Shown here: positions 21,201 through 36,200 of the stretch, piece by piece | Numbering within the stretch: position 1 is the first letter of the stretch | Layout: each line of letters begins with the position of its first letter | NCBI RefSeq assembly: GCF_000193635.1 | Contig: NZ_AEKT01000033.1 | Location: 1-64,000, forward strand | Direction: 5' to 3' | Length of the DNA stretch: 64,000 nt | From: Weissella cibaria KACC 11862 | GTDB taxonomy: Bacteria; Bacillota; Bacilli; Lactobacillales; Lactobacillaceae | Notes under the pieces: model-generated | The model's input: the letters and a program-made list of their open reading frames with translations, nothing else | Databases searched by the model: none | What the model was told of the DNA's origin: nothing | Position numbers and translations under genes: made by a program

Positions 21201-24200
21201 TAAGGGTGAACCAGTAGTGGATGCCGATGGCAACTCATACTACAGTGACCGTACGCCAGCGGTTATTCACGTAACGGCTGATATGCCAGCTGATGGTGGC
21301 GGTGCCTATACTGTGACGGATACCGCAGCTGATATTGCAGGATTCTCACGTTCAGACGCGGGTGCATTGACGTTTAACGGAAATGCCTACGTGGCCAGTG
21401 GGGTGCTACCAAGCACGAACTATGATGTGGTCTTCACGGCAGTGCCACAAAAGATTACGACGAGTTACGTATCTGATACGAAGAATGCCGCTGCAGCAAC
21501 TGATAAGATGCCTGCAACGACGACGACGGTTCGTGATACGAATGCGACGTACACGGTTGATACAACTGGTGGGGCTACCATCCCCGCTGGTTACTACGTC
21601 AGCCAAATCACGTATAACAAGGCTGTTGTTGCGACGGCCGACTCAGCCACGAGTGGGTTGCACCAGGGGGATGCAGCCTTTACATCAGTTGATGAAGTGG
21701 TGAAGGCTGTCTCAGAGCTTGGCACGACTGCGAACCAAATCGAATACACATTGACGGCAGCGCCAGAGCCTTTGCAGGTAACGTACAGTTACACCACAGC
21801 AAAGGTGGCAAACTGGACGACCCCAAAGACAACGATTGCGGCCAATGTTAACGACACGGTTGCGACTGACGACGCCTACAATGTAGCGGTACCAACAGTT
21901 GCTGGTTACACTGCCCAAATTGTTGCGAAGGCTGCTGACGGAACTGTTTTGAACACGTACACAGCAACCCAATTTAAGGCGATTGCAGCCGCCGGTTTGG
22001 CCATGACGGCTGATGGTGCATACTACGACGTGATTTACACGCCAGCAGTGCAAAATATCAAGACGTCATACACCTTGCCTAAGAATGCCAAGGTGCAAAT
22101 GACCCAAATGACAGCCGATACTGTGCAAGCTGCCACGGATTCAACGTATGATGTGACGGCTGATGGCCCATTGAAGGCGTTGATTCCACGTGGATACCAA
22201 GTGGCAACAATCACAATCAATGGTCAGGAACTATCAGTTGATGATGCTGATGCCCAAAACTTGCAAGTCATCGCTGGTGATAACACAGTGGTCTACAACT
22301 TGAAGGCATCCATCCAACCATTGACGGTTAACTACGGTTTCGCTAATAAGACGCCAAATGCGAAGGCAGTTGCGTTATTGCCAGGTAAGTCAACAGGTAC
22401 GAACGCGACGCAAGATATCGATAAGGTATCTTACGCAACGGGTGACAACTACACAGTGGTTGTCCCTAAGATTGCGGGTTATGTTGCCACGGTGACAACG
22501 GGCGATAAGGATAATCAATCAACGATTGACCCCACGGCACCTATTCAAATGGTGGCTGGCGGGGCAACCTACAACGTGGTTTACACGCCTGAAGCACAGA
22601 CGCAAACGACGTTGTACCAAGGTCCAGAAGTTGCCCTTGATCGCATGAGCAAGACAACATTCGTCAACCAAACGGCGACGGATGCTAGCTTCACGGTCAG
22701 TGCGAATGGTCCGGCAACGGATATTCCAGCGGGATATAAGGTTGAAAAGGTTACCTTGAACGACAAGGATGTCCAGGCCGGTGACTTTGTGACATCAGTT
22801 GGTGGCGACACAATCGTTTATACGTTGGTTGCAACTGATAATCCTTTGAACGTGAACTACCAATATGACACGATTAAAGGCTGGACGGCACCAATGACGG
22901 GATTGCCAACTAACATTGCAGACGAGGCCGTTTTGACAGATGCCAAGTATGCCGTTGCAGTGCCAGACGTTGCAGGTTATACCGCATCAGTGGTTGATGC
23001 AAATGGTAATACCTACACGCTGGCGCAATTGGCTAATTTGCCAGGTATGCCTGCTGGTGGTGAAAGTTACACGGTCACGTACACGCCAAATGCACAACGT
23101 GTCAACGTGGTATTCAAATTGAATACGACGGACGGTGTGGAAATGAATGGTCGTGTGGCAGAGCGTATCGATGGTATTTCTAATGGTACAGTTAGCTACG
23201 ATAAGATTACTGACTTGGACGTGCCAGGTTATGCCTACCAATGGCAAAACACCGTCGCAACGTTTGACAGTGATGATAATCAAGATCAAACGGTCTACAT
23301 TATCTACACAGCCAAGTCTGATCAAAAGGCTAAGTTGGTCTTTGTGAATGATCCAAAGCAACAAGCTGATATCGATACGACAAACGGTACAACGAACACA
23401 CAAATTACGTTTGTAAACCCAACAACCAAGCAAACGTTGACTGATCAAGATTTGGTGCGCACTGGTTATACGTATGTTTTGGCCGGTACCAGCAACGCCT
23501 ATGCGTCACTGGTTAACTTGCCAAAGTACACGGATGCTGATGATGACACACAAACTTATGACGTGACATACACGGCTAAGAAGCAACAAATCGGCATTGT
23601 GCAAAGCGGTTTGCCAACGGGCTTAATGACGGCGAATAACTTAGCTAAGATTGCCGGTTATACGAATGGTCACTATGGTCAAGAGTTGGATGGTACGTCA
23701 AACAACACACTGCCAACGGCTGCGCAATTGCACGTACCTGGATATGCGTTCCAAGCTTATCTGGTACATGCCGATGGCACGAAGACGGCGGTCGATTTGA
23801 CGGCACTTGGTGATCAAGTCTTTAACTTGTTGCCAGGTACGATTGACGATAACGGTTTGGCTGTGACGCAGGTTGAAGTGGATTACACGCCAACGCTGCA
23901 ACAAGCCATTGTGCAGGATGCCACACATAACTTTGAGACGGCGACTGGTCAAACGGGAGCGAAGATTGTGTTGCAGATGACGGATGCTGCTTTGGCAAAG
24001 GCCGGTTACACCTACACGGTTAATGGCTTTAGTTCATTGACGGATGCGGTGGCAGCAATGGCAACGTATGACAACACGGATAATGCTGCGGACGCGACCG
24101 TCGATGGTACGCCACAGCTATTTAATGTTGTTTACACAGCTAACAACCAATCAATTCCGGTTAGGGTAGTTGGTTTGCCAGCTGCCAAGGTGCCTAATTT

Positions 24201-27200
24201 GGCCAACTTGACGGGTGTTACGGACAGTACGTATAACAACGTGCCAACGGATGCCCAACTTAAGGTGCCAGGTTATGCCTATGTCATTACGGATTCGAAC
24301 GACAAGGCCGTAACGCTTGATCAATTGAAGACGGCCACGTTCCAAATGAACGGTGAACAGTTGGCGGTGACAGACTATACGGTGACGTATACCGCTGAAC
24401 CAACATCTGCTAAGGTCATTTACCAATACGATTCAAGTGCTACCTTGGCGAATGCACCAACGTTGCCAGAAACAACAGTTATTTCAGGTGTGACTGACGG
24501 TGCGTACCCAGCGACGACTATCCAAACGTTGCCAGGTTATACGACGGTGGTAGTTGCCCAAAGCGCTCAGGTAACTGGTCAATATGATGCTGCGACGAAC
24601 CAAATTAACGGGACGTTCACGGCAGATGATATGTCAGGTGATAATTCAGTTTACGTCGTGACGTATGTGCCGACGGATCACGACATCAAGGTGCATTATG
24701 AAGTTGATGAACCAACCGATGCGACTGAACCATCAGGAACGTTTACGTTGCCAGCTGATACGAAGATTTCAATCAAGACCGATAAGGGTTACCAGATTAC
24801 ATCTGTCGCAACCCCTGGTTATGCGATTGAGAAGATCGATGGCAAGCTGATCGACTGGGACAAGTTGGCTAAGGTCACTGAGACGGCAGAAGATGGCACG
24901 ATTATCACGTATTACAAGCTGGATGATCACACGTTGATTAGTTCAGACAAGTTGAATGTGACATTTACTAATACAGCTGCGGTTGACGCGACTGGTGAAT
25001 TGCAAACATCACATTACGACATTACGTTGTTGCCAACGAAGCAAGACTTTGATGTGACGTACGAATGGGCTGATGCAGCCACTCAGGATGCAGCGAATGC
25101 GACGGCTAAGGCTAAGATCGACGCGCAAGTTGCAGCACCAGTTGCTAAGACTGGCATTTACACGGACCACAAGTACGGCTTTAGCTATGTTGTGGTACCA
25201 GGCTACACGGCGACTGTATCTGGTGTTGCGCACGTGGATGATAAGACGGACAGTGATTTAGCCGGTGCCTTCGACGATGATGGTAAGGGTAACGTCACAG
25301 CCAACATGCACGCGGTTAACACGAGTTACAAGGTTGTTTACTCAGCGAATAAGCAACACATAGATGTGGTTTACCATGTCGCTGATACTGGTATGACAGA
25401 TGTGTTGGCAGTCACAGGTTTGCCAACGGATGACTCAGGCATTGTAACTGGTTCACTCGAAGGTCAGACCGACATGGCGTACACGGATGAAACGTCAGGC
25501 GATTTTAACTACAAGCTCGTGAAGGCCGTGCCAGGTTATACGTATACCATCACAGATGCAGCCGGCCATGTGGTTAAGGATGCAACGGGTAAGTTGTTGT
25601 TCATGCGTGAAGCGGACTTTGATTTGAGCACATTGCCAGGTACGTTTGCAGTTGATGCAACGACTGGTGCGTTGATTCAAAATCAATACACAATTACGTA
25701 TCAAGCAGATAAGCAACAACAAATTACCTTTGAAAACCCAACTGATCCAGCAACTGGTAAAGCACCAGTGACGGATCCAATTACGCAAACGGCTGATTCA
25801 AATCAAACGTTTGCCGAAGTTGATTTGGGTAAGGATTACAACATTCCGGGTTATACGATGCACATCGACGGTGAGGCTGGCACAGTGTTGGCGTCACAAA
25901 AGGCGGACAACACGGATGTCGCTTACACGTTTGATAATGATGCAACGGATGAGGCACTTGCACAATCTGTGGCTGCAACTGATGGCACTGTGCAAAAGCA
26001 CGTTGTGACTTATGTTGCGAACACCGATCAAAAGGCAAGTTTGACGATTGTGAATAAGCCGGTTTCTGCTGGTGATTTGCCAATCGTTGCACCGATTACA
26101 GATGGCACGACCGATGCCAAGGTTGATTTTGGTATTACGCAAAGTCAACTTTATGTACCAGGTTATACATTTGTCGTGACTTTGGTTGGGGATGCCACGA
26201 AGACGCCGATTAATATTGATGATTTGCGCTTTACGCGTGATGAAACAGATGACCAAGCATACGAAGTGACGTACACGCCAATTTCACAAACGGTGAACGT
26301 TAACTACAAGACAGATGGTTTGACGACGGACCAACAAGCCAATGTGCCTGGTTCGGCTGCTGACTTTACGTTGACTGGTAATACGGATACGAACTATGCA
26401 TCAGCTACAATGAGTGGTGCATCAAATGCTGTGATTTCAGGTCGACCTGGTTACACATTCACGGTCAGCGAAGTGCACGGTCAAGGATCAGATGCAACAT
26501 CATCAGCTATTTCGGCAGCAACTAACTTGGGTAGTCAGGCGACATTCGATTTGGCTGACGTAGCAAACGGTTATACTTTCGCAGTAAGCGGCACTGGTAA
26601 TGAATCAGGACTTGCCGTTGCTGGGTCAGAACAATTAAAGACGCCTGAAATCGATGTTGCTTACACGGCGTTGCCACAACACATGCAGGTGACGTACGCA
26701 GTTACCGGTACACCAACGACGGCCCAACAAGCCCGCGTAGATGCGGGGGCGAAGGATAATCCAACGACGGTCACGGCAACAACTGATGCATTATTGTCAG
26801 TTGCGACAGCTGCCACAACAATGATTATTCATTCAGTTGATGGCTACACATTCATGATTTACAAGAAGAAGGCTGACGGTTCTCGTGGCGATTTGGTGAC
26901 AACCGACCCACAGACAACGGACTTCGACTTGACAAAGAATGCGTTGACGAAGGATCAATTATTTGCAGTTGATGCTGACGGTAACTTGGTCATGCCAGGT
27001 TATGATGTCGTTTATACGGCGGACAAGCAGACGGTTCATGTCAACTTTGAAGACGCAACGACGAAGATGGCAGTTGCTGACCAAGATACGGTGACAATTT
27101 CTGGATTGTCAGACGGTACGATTGACTTTACTTCTGCCCAAACGGTCGTTGATGCCCTTATTGCTAAGGGATACCAAGTTGTGACTGGATTGCCAACGGA

Positions 27201-30200
27201 TGCAACTTTGTACGACAACGACGATGCAAATGACCAAACATTTACGGTGACAGTTCGTCATGGTGTGTCAGATGAACACGAAACACTTGCAGCAACATCA
27301 ACAGTGGCGTATGAGGGTGCCAACCCAGCGCCAGAAGCGAACGTTGTTTCTGTGACTGTGACGCACACATACCAAACGGATGACGTGACTGGCAATCGTA
27401 TCCAAGCTGGCGATAAGGCTAATTATGGTACGTACTATAAGGCAGATACGTATGTAATTGCTGAAGCTGATGCTTCTAAGGCAACGGTTGATGGCACGAC
27501 GGGAGATATCACGTTCAAAACGGTAGATACCCCAGCTGTGGCCGGATACACGCCAGATGCGGAAACGAAGCAAAATGTCAGCGCTGCGATTGTCGATGCA
27601 GAGACTGGTGCAGTAAGTTATGCACCAGTTGCGTCAACGGTGACGTATACCGCAGATGTGCAAAAGGTTGTTGTGACATTTAAGGATTTGACGACTGGTA
27701 AAGCAGTTTCAGGTCAAGAACCGGTGATGATTACCGGTGTGACTGATGGCACGATTGACTTTACGACAGCGCAAGATGTTGTGAAGGCTTTGGAAGAAGC
27801 TGGTTATTATGTTGTGACTGGATTGCCAAAGACTGATGTGCCATATGACAACGATGATGCAAAGAATCAAACTTATGAAGTAACACTGCGTCACAGTGTT
27901 ACCCCACAAAGTGAAGATTTGACGGCAACGTCAACGGTGACATACGAAGGTGCCAACCCAGAACCTAAGTCAAATAAGGCAACTGTAACGATTACGCACA
28001 CGTATCAAACAGACAATGTCACAAAGCAACGCATTCAAGCAATTGCGAAGGATTCGTACGGGGCTGATTATGTGGCAGATACGTATACGGTAGCGGATGT
28101 GGACAAGGCGACCGTCACTGTTGACAAGACGACGGGTGCATTGACGTACACTGCAGTTGAGACGCCAGCCGTCGCTGGTTACACACCGGATAAGACGTCA
28201 GTATCAAACACGGCGGAAGCAGTATTGAATACTGAGACTGGCGAGTACAGCTATGGACCAGCCAAGTCAACGGTAACGTACACAGCAGACGCTCAGAAGG
28301 TAGTCGTGAAGTTTAGCGATTTGACGACTGGACAACCGGTCGCCAAGCAAACAGATGTGACAATCGAAGGTGTAACTGATGGTAAGGTTGACTTTACGAC
28401 CGCGCAAGCGACTGTTGATGCGTTGGTTAAGGCCGGCTACTACGTAGTCGCTGGACTACCAACTGATCCGGTGTTATTTGACAATAAGGATAAGGAAGAC
28501 CAGTCATTTACGGTAACGTTGCGTCACCAAGTTACAAACGAGACTGAGCCATTGACGGCGACGTCAACGGTGACGTATGAAGGGGCTAACCCAGCGCCCG
28601 CAACGAACGTGGTTACGGTAACAGTGAACCACACGTATCAGATGGATAAGGTGACTGGCGCACGTATTCAAGCAACAGCGAAGGATGCGTACGTTACGGA
28701 TTACCAGCCAGATACGTACACGGTTGCGGTAGCTGATGCGGCAAAGGTAACGGTGGATGAAACGACGGGTGCTTTGACGTACACGACGATTGAAACACCA
28801 GTTGTAGCTGGTTACACACCAGACAAGACGTCAGTATCAAATACAGCCAATGCGGTATTGAATGCTGAGACTGGTGAGTATAGTTACGAACCAGCCGAGA
28901 CAACGGTAACGTATACCGCAGACGCCCAGAAGGTTGTCGTGAAGTTTAACGATTTGACGACAGGACAACCGGTCGCCAAGCAAACAGATGTGACAATCGA
29001 AGGTGTAACGGATGGCACGATTGACTTTAAGACGGCGCAAGACGTCGTTGATAAGTTGGTTAAGGCCGGCTACTACGTAGTCGCTGGACTACCAACTGAC
29101 CCAGTGTTGTTTGACAACAAGGATAAGGAAGATCAGTCATTTACGGTAACGTTGCGTCACCAAGTTACAAACGAGACTGAGCCGTTGACGGCAACGTCAA
29201 CAGTGACGTACGAAGGGGCTAACCCAGCGCCCGCAACGAACGTGGTTACGGTAACAGTGAACCACACGTATCAGATGGATAAGGTAACTAACACGCGAAT
29301 TCAAGCAACAGCGAAGGATGCGTACGTTACGGATTACCAGCCAGATACGTACACGGTTGCGGCAGCTGATGCGGCAAAGGCAACGGTGGATGAAACGACG
29401 GGTGCGTTGACGTACACGACGATTAAGACACCAGCTGTAGCTGGTTACACACCAGATAAGACGACAGTATCGAATACAGCGGAAGCAGTATTGAATACTG
29501 AGACTGGTGAGTACAGCTACGCACCCGCTAAGTCAACGGTGACGTATACCGCAGATGCACAGAAGGTTGTCGTGAAGTTTAGTGATTTGACGACTGGACA
29601 ACCGGTCGCCAAGCAAACGGATGTGACAATCGATGGTGTGACTGATGGCACGATTGACTTTAAGACGGCGCAAGACGTCGTTGATAAGTTGGTTAAGGCC
29701 GGCTACTACGTAGTCGCTGGACTACCAACTGATCCAGTGTTGTTTGACAATAAGGATAAGGAAGATCAGTCATTTACGGTAACGTTGCGTCACCAAGTTA
29801 CAAACGAGACTGAGCCGTTGACGTCAACGTCAACAGTGACGTACGAAGGGGCTAACCCAGCGCCCGCAACGAACGTGGTTACGGTAACAGTGAACCACAC
29901 GTATCAGATGGATAAGGTAACTAACACGCGAATTCAAGCAACGGCGAAGGATGCGTATGTTACGGATTACCAGCCAGATACGTACACGGTTGCGACATCT
30001 GATGCGGCAAAGGTAACGGTGAATGAAACGACGGGTGCATTGACGTACACGACGGTAAAGACGCCAACCGTCGCTGGTTACACACCGGATAAGACGTCAG
30101 TGTCAAATGAAGCGGAAGCAGTATTGAATACTGAGACGGGTGAGTACAGCTACGGACCAGTTTCAACGAAGGTTGTTTACACAATTGATGCTGTGCAAAA

Positions 30201-33200
30201 AGCATCATTGCATTTTGTAAATGATCCAAGTAATCGTGCTGACAAGGTGATTTCGGACGGTAAGGCATATGAAACGATTGACTTTGGTACGACGACGGCT
30301 GATTTGCATGTGCCAGGTTATAGTTATGTGATTACGGATGCGGACGGCAAGACATACGAGTCAATTGACGACTTTGTTTACACGGCCACGGAAACTGATT
30401 CACAGGACTACACGGTAACGTACACGGCATTGCCAGTCGAAGTTGCGGTGCACTACGACACAACTGAGTTAACAGCTGAGCAGAAGACAACAGTTAACGT
30501 AAAGGATGGCAAGATTACTGGTGTAACTGACGCCAAGTATGCAACGGCTAATGGGGCGACAACGGTACCAGCCGTGCCAGGTTATACGTTTACGGTAACT
30601 GACGCGACCGGAAATAAGGTTGTTTCAGATAGCAAGGACGCGTACGACTTGACGAACGCAACGGGTACGTTTGCGGTTGATGGCGATGGTCAGCCAATAA
30701 ACAACGAATTTACGGTTGTTTACACGCCAGTTGATCAAACGGTTACGGTGAACTACAACACGACCGAGTTGAATGACACGCAGAAGTCACAAGTGAAGGC
30801 GCCAGCCACGGCAACAATCACAGGTAAGACTGATGCGTTGAACGAGACGGCCGAGGGTGACACGACAGTTAAGGCTGTGCCAGGTTACACGTTTACAGTA
30901 ACGAATAAGGCTGGCGATGTCCTTGTTAAGGATGCTGAAAAGGACTTTGACTTGAAGAAGGTTCCGGGCCAATTTGCGGTTGATGAATCAGGCGAACTAA
31001 AGAACCCAAGTTACACGGTTGTTTACACGCCTGAATTGCAACAGCAAACAGTCAACGTGACGTTCCCTGTATCAGCGGGAAAGCCAAACGTAACTGGCGA
31101 TGTCGTGAAGGAATCAGTAACTGGTGTCGACTTTACGGATACTGATCTAGCAGCGAAGTACAGTGTCGACGGTTATACGATGTATGTTGACGGTGTGAAA
31201 ACGACCACGATTGCGTCGGAGCCAACCGACACAACGGCTAACGGCTTGAGTGAAACTGATGGGACACCACAGAACCACAAGGTGACGTATGTGGCTAACA
31301 CGGATCAAAAGGCGACGTTGACGTTTAAGAACGATCCAAAGCACCGGACGACAATCGTTGAATCAGAAGGAACGTCAGACGAGACGATTAACTTCGGTAC
31401 GACGACGGCTGATTTGACGGTGCCAGGTTACGATTATGTCATTGAGGATGCTGCCGGTAACAAGTACACGTCAATTGACGACTTTGTTTACACGGCGAAG
31501 GAAGCTGATTCACAAGACTACACTGTCACCTATACAGCTAAGCCAGTGGAAGTTGCCGTACATTATGACACTGAGAATTTGACTGCTGGTCAAAAGACGA
31601 CAGTCAATGCAACTGATGGTGTCATCACGGGTAAGACGGATGCTGGTTATGCGACAGCCGATGGTGCGACAACTGTAAAGGCAGTGCCAGGCTACACATT
31701 CACCGTGACCGATGTGGCTAAAAATACAGTTGTTGCAAACAGTACTTCGGATTATGACTTGAAGGAAGCAACAGGGACGTTTGCTGTTAATGCGGCTGGT
31801 AAGCCAATTAACAGCGAGTTCACAGTCGTTTATACACCGGTTGCCCAATCAGTGGCTGTAGATTACGACACGGCTAACCTAACGCCAGAGCAACAGAAAA
31901 CTGTTGCGGCGACGGATGGCAAGCTTGATGGCGTAACGGATGCGAAGTACAGTACAGCGACTGGCGATAAGATTGTCAAGGCAGTGCCAGGCTACACATT
32001 TACAATCACTGATGCATCAGACAAGCCAGTTGTGAGTGATGCAACGAAGCCGTTTGATTTGACGACGGTGGCCGGTGCGTTTGCCTTGAATACTGATGGT
32101 AAGTTGGTCAACGACCAATTTAAGGTTGTTTACACGCCAGTTGGACAAACGGTGGCTGTAAACTACAACACAACCGATCTGAATGACACACAGAAGTCAC
32201 AAGTGAAGGCACCAACCACGGCAGCAATCACGGGTAAGACAGATGCGTTGAATGGGACGGCTGATGGTGCGACAACTGTTAAGTCCGTACCGGGCTACAC
32301 GTTTACAGTGACGAATAATGCTGGTGACCTTGTAAAGGATTCTGAAAAGGACTTTGACTTAAAGAAGGTTCCTGGTCAATTTGCGGTTAACTCAGATGGT
32401 ACGTTAAAGAACCCAAGTTACACGGTTGTTTACACGCCTGAATTGCAACAGCAGACAGTTAATGTGACATTCCCTGCATCAGCGGGTAAGCCAAACGTAA
32501 CTGGCGAGGTCGTGAACAAGTCTGTGACTGGCGATAACTTTACGGTCACTGACCTATCAAGTTATAACGTTGATGGTTACACGATGTTAGTTGATGGTAA
32601 GCCAGCAACCAGCATTGCGGCAGAAGCGACTGACACAACGGCTAACGGTTTGAACAAGACTGATAGTGAGCCACAGCTTCACGAAGTCACATTCGAGGCG
32701 AAGGCGGATCAAAAGGCGACGTTGACGTTTAAGAACGATCCAAAGCACCGCGATATGATTTCTAAGGATAATGGTGTGTCAGATACAACGATTGACTTTG
32801 GGACGACGACGGCTAAGTTACACGTGCCAGGTTACAGTTATGTGATTACCGATGTGGACGGCAAGACATATGAGTCAATTGACGACTTTGTATACACGGC
32901 CAAGGAGGCTGATTCACAGGACTACACAGTTACGTACACGGCATTGCCAGTGGAAGTTGCTGTGCACTATGACACAAACAACTTAACTGACGGTCAAAAG
33001 GCGACCGTTAAGACAACTGATGGCAAGATTACTGGTGTAACGGACGCAAAGTATGCAACGGCGAATGGTGCGACAACGGTACCAGCTGTGTCAGGTTACA
33101 CGTTTACGGTGACCAATGCGTCAGGCAAGTCAGTTGTCAGTGATGCGACGAAGCCGTTTGATTTGACAACAGTGACAGGTACGTTTGCAGTTAATGAAGC

Positions 33201-36200
33201 TGGTCAGCCAATTAATGATCACTTCACAGTCGTTTACACACCAGTTGCCCAAAAGGTAGCGGTGGATTACGACACGGCTAACCTAACCCCTGCACAACAG
33301 GCAACGGTTGATGTGCAGGATGGCCAACTTGATGGCGTAACGGATGCGACCTACGACACGGCAACCGGCGACAAGATTGTTAAAGCTGTGCCAGGGTACA
33401 CATTTACCATTAAGGATGCGTCAGGTAAGTCAGTTGTCAGTGATGCGACGAAGTCATTTGATTTGACGACAGTAGACGGGGCCTTTGCATTGAATCCTAC
33501 CGGCAAGCTGGTTAACGATCGCTTTACGGTGGTTTACACGCCAGTTAAGCAAACGGTAGCGGTGGATTACAACACGTCGAATTTGAACGAGACACAAACG
33601 TCACAAGTGAAGGCACCAACCACGGCGACAATCACGGGTAAGACGGATGCGTTGAATGCAACGGCTGCCGGCGATACAACGGTTAAGGCTGTGCCGGGCT
33701 ACACATTTACGGTAACGGACGCGTTAGGCAAGCCGGTTGTTGAAAATTCAGAGAAGAACTTTGATTTGACTAAGGTGCCAGGTCAATTTGCGGTTAATGC
33801 AAATGGATCGTTAAAGAACCCAGGTTACAACGTGGTTTACACGCCTGAATTGCAACAACAAACGGTAAACGTGACGTTCCCTGCGTCAGCAAACCGCGAC
33901 AACGAGACGGGCACTGTTGTTAATAAGTCTGTGACGGGACAGGACTTCACGGTCACTGACCTATCAAGTTACAACGTCGATGGATACACGATGTTAGTTG
34001 ATGGTACGCCAGCAACTAGCATTGCAGTAGAAGCGACTGACACAACTGCTAACGGTTTGAATAAGACTGATAGCAAGCCACAATTGCACACGGTGACGTT
34101 TGTCGCGAACACTGATCAGAAGGCACGTCTGACGTTTGTTAATGATCCTAAGCAGCGCGATCAAATTACCAAGAATGATGGTGAGTCAGATACGACGATT
34201 AACTTTGGGACGACGACGGCTGATTTGGCAGTACCAGGTTACAGCTACGTCATTACGGACGCGGCTGGTAACACGTACAAGTCAATTGATGACTTTGTTT
34301 ACACAGCGAAGGAAGCTGATTTGCAAGATTACACCGTCACGTATACTGCTGAGCCAGTGACGGTTGCGGTTCACTTTGATACGACAATGTTGACGAAGGA
34401 ACAACAAGCAACGGTTAATGCCACGGATGGTGAAATTAGTGGTAAGACGGATGCAGATTACACGACGGCGCAAGGCCAAACGACGGTGCCAGCTGTACCG
34501 GGCTATACGTTCACGGTGACGAATGCAGCTGGGAAGGTTGTGGCGCAAGATGCAACGTCAGACTTTGATTTGACGACAGTGTCAGGCGCATTTACGGTCA
34601 ACCCAGATGGCACACCAAAGAATGACCACTTCACGGTTGTTTACACACCAGTTGAACAGGTTGTGACGGTTAACACCGACACGACAGGGTTGAATGCGAC
34701 GCAAAAGGCACAAGTGAATGTACCAGCAACGGCGACAATCACGGGTAAGACGGATGCGTTAAATACAACTGCTACAGGTGCGACGACAGTGAAGGCAGTA
34801 CCAGGTTACACGTTCACGGTGACGGATGCGGCGGGTCATAAGATGGTTGAACATTCAGAGGCAAACTTTGATTTGACGACTGTCCCTGGCCAATTCGCGG
34901 TTAACCCTGACGGTACGCTGCAGAACCCAAGTTACACAGTGGTTTACACGCCTGAAGTACAACAACAAACGGTTAACGTGACGTTCCCTACGTCAGCAAA
35001 CCGAGCTAACAAGACTGGCACAGTGGTGAACACGACTGTTACTGGTCAAGATTTCACGGCGACTGACTTATCGAATTACAACGTTGACGGTTACACAATG
35101 TTGGTTGATGGTGTGAAGACAACGATGATTAATCCTGAGGCAACGGATACCACGGCCAATGGCACGTCAGCAACTGATGATGTACCACAAGTTCACAACG
35201 TGACATTTGTGGCTAACACGGATCAGAAGGCGACGCTAACATTTGTGAACGATCCTAAGCATCGTCAACCAGTTGTTGAGACGACAGGAACGTCAGATAC
35301 AACAATCAGCTTTGGTATGAAGACTGCGGATTTGGCTGTGCCAGGCTATAGTCATGTGATTACTGACGCTGCTGGTAAAACATACACGTCGATTGACGAG
35401 TTTGTTTACACCGCAAAGGAAGCTGATTCACAGGACTATACAGTGACTTACACGCCAGCCGTGCAACAACAAACGGTGACGGTCACGTTCCCTAAGGCAG
35501 CTGGCCGACCAAATATTGTTGGTCAGGTGACCCAAACGTCAACAACAAGTGTTGATTTTGCAACGGTTGATTTGACGAAGTATGCGGTGCCTGGTTACAC
35601 GATGTTAGTCGACGGCCGACCAGCGACAAGCATTGCACCGGAAGCAACGGATACCACACCAAATGGTTTGGCGACTGTTGATAATGCGCCTCAAGGACAC
35701 CAAGTAACATTTGTCGCAAATGCTGCGAAGGCTCAAATTGTGGTAATTGATGACACGACTGGTGCGACTTTGCGTGTTGATGATGTGCAAGGCGTGACGG
35801 ACGGTGAGGTTGTTTACAACAGTCCAGCAACCATTAAGCGTTACGAAGCGATGGGTTATGTGCTGGTATCAGACGGCTTTATTGCTGGTACCCATTATGA
35901 TGCGATTGCTGATGCAACACGTGATTCACAAATCTTTGAGATTCACTTGCAGCACGATACAGTTGATAGCACGGGTAAGACGCGCACAATTGTCCGCCAT
36001 ACGACGATTAAAACGCCGGATGGTAAGGTTGTAACGGTTGAACAAGTTGTCACGGTGACACCGCACTTTAGCGTTGATCGGGTGACAGGTGAACGCGTGC
36101 CGGATGCTGCGGTAACAGACAAGACCAAGTATGCTCATGCTGAAATGCCTTGGCTTGAAACGCACGATCGGACGGCACGTACGGTTGTTAGTGAGATCAA

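Noticed and set aside
27028-30192. CRISPR or mobile repeat array
   Set aside because: Repeats are 633 bp, in frame and fully coding within the adhesin.
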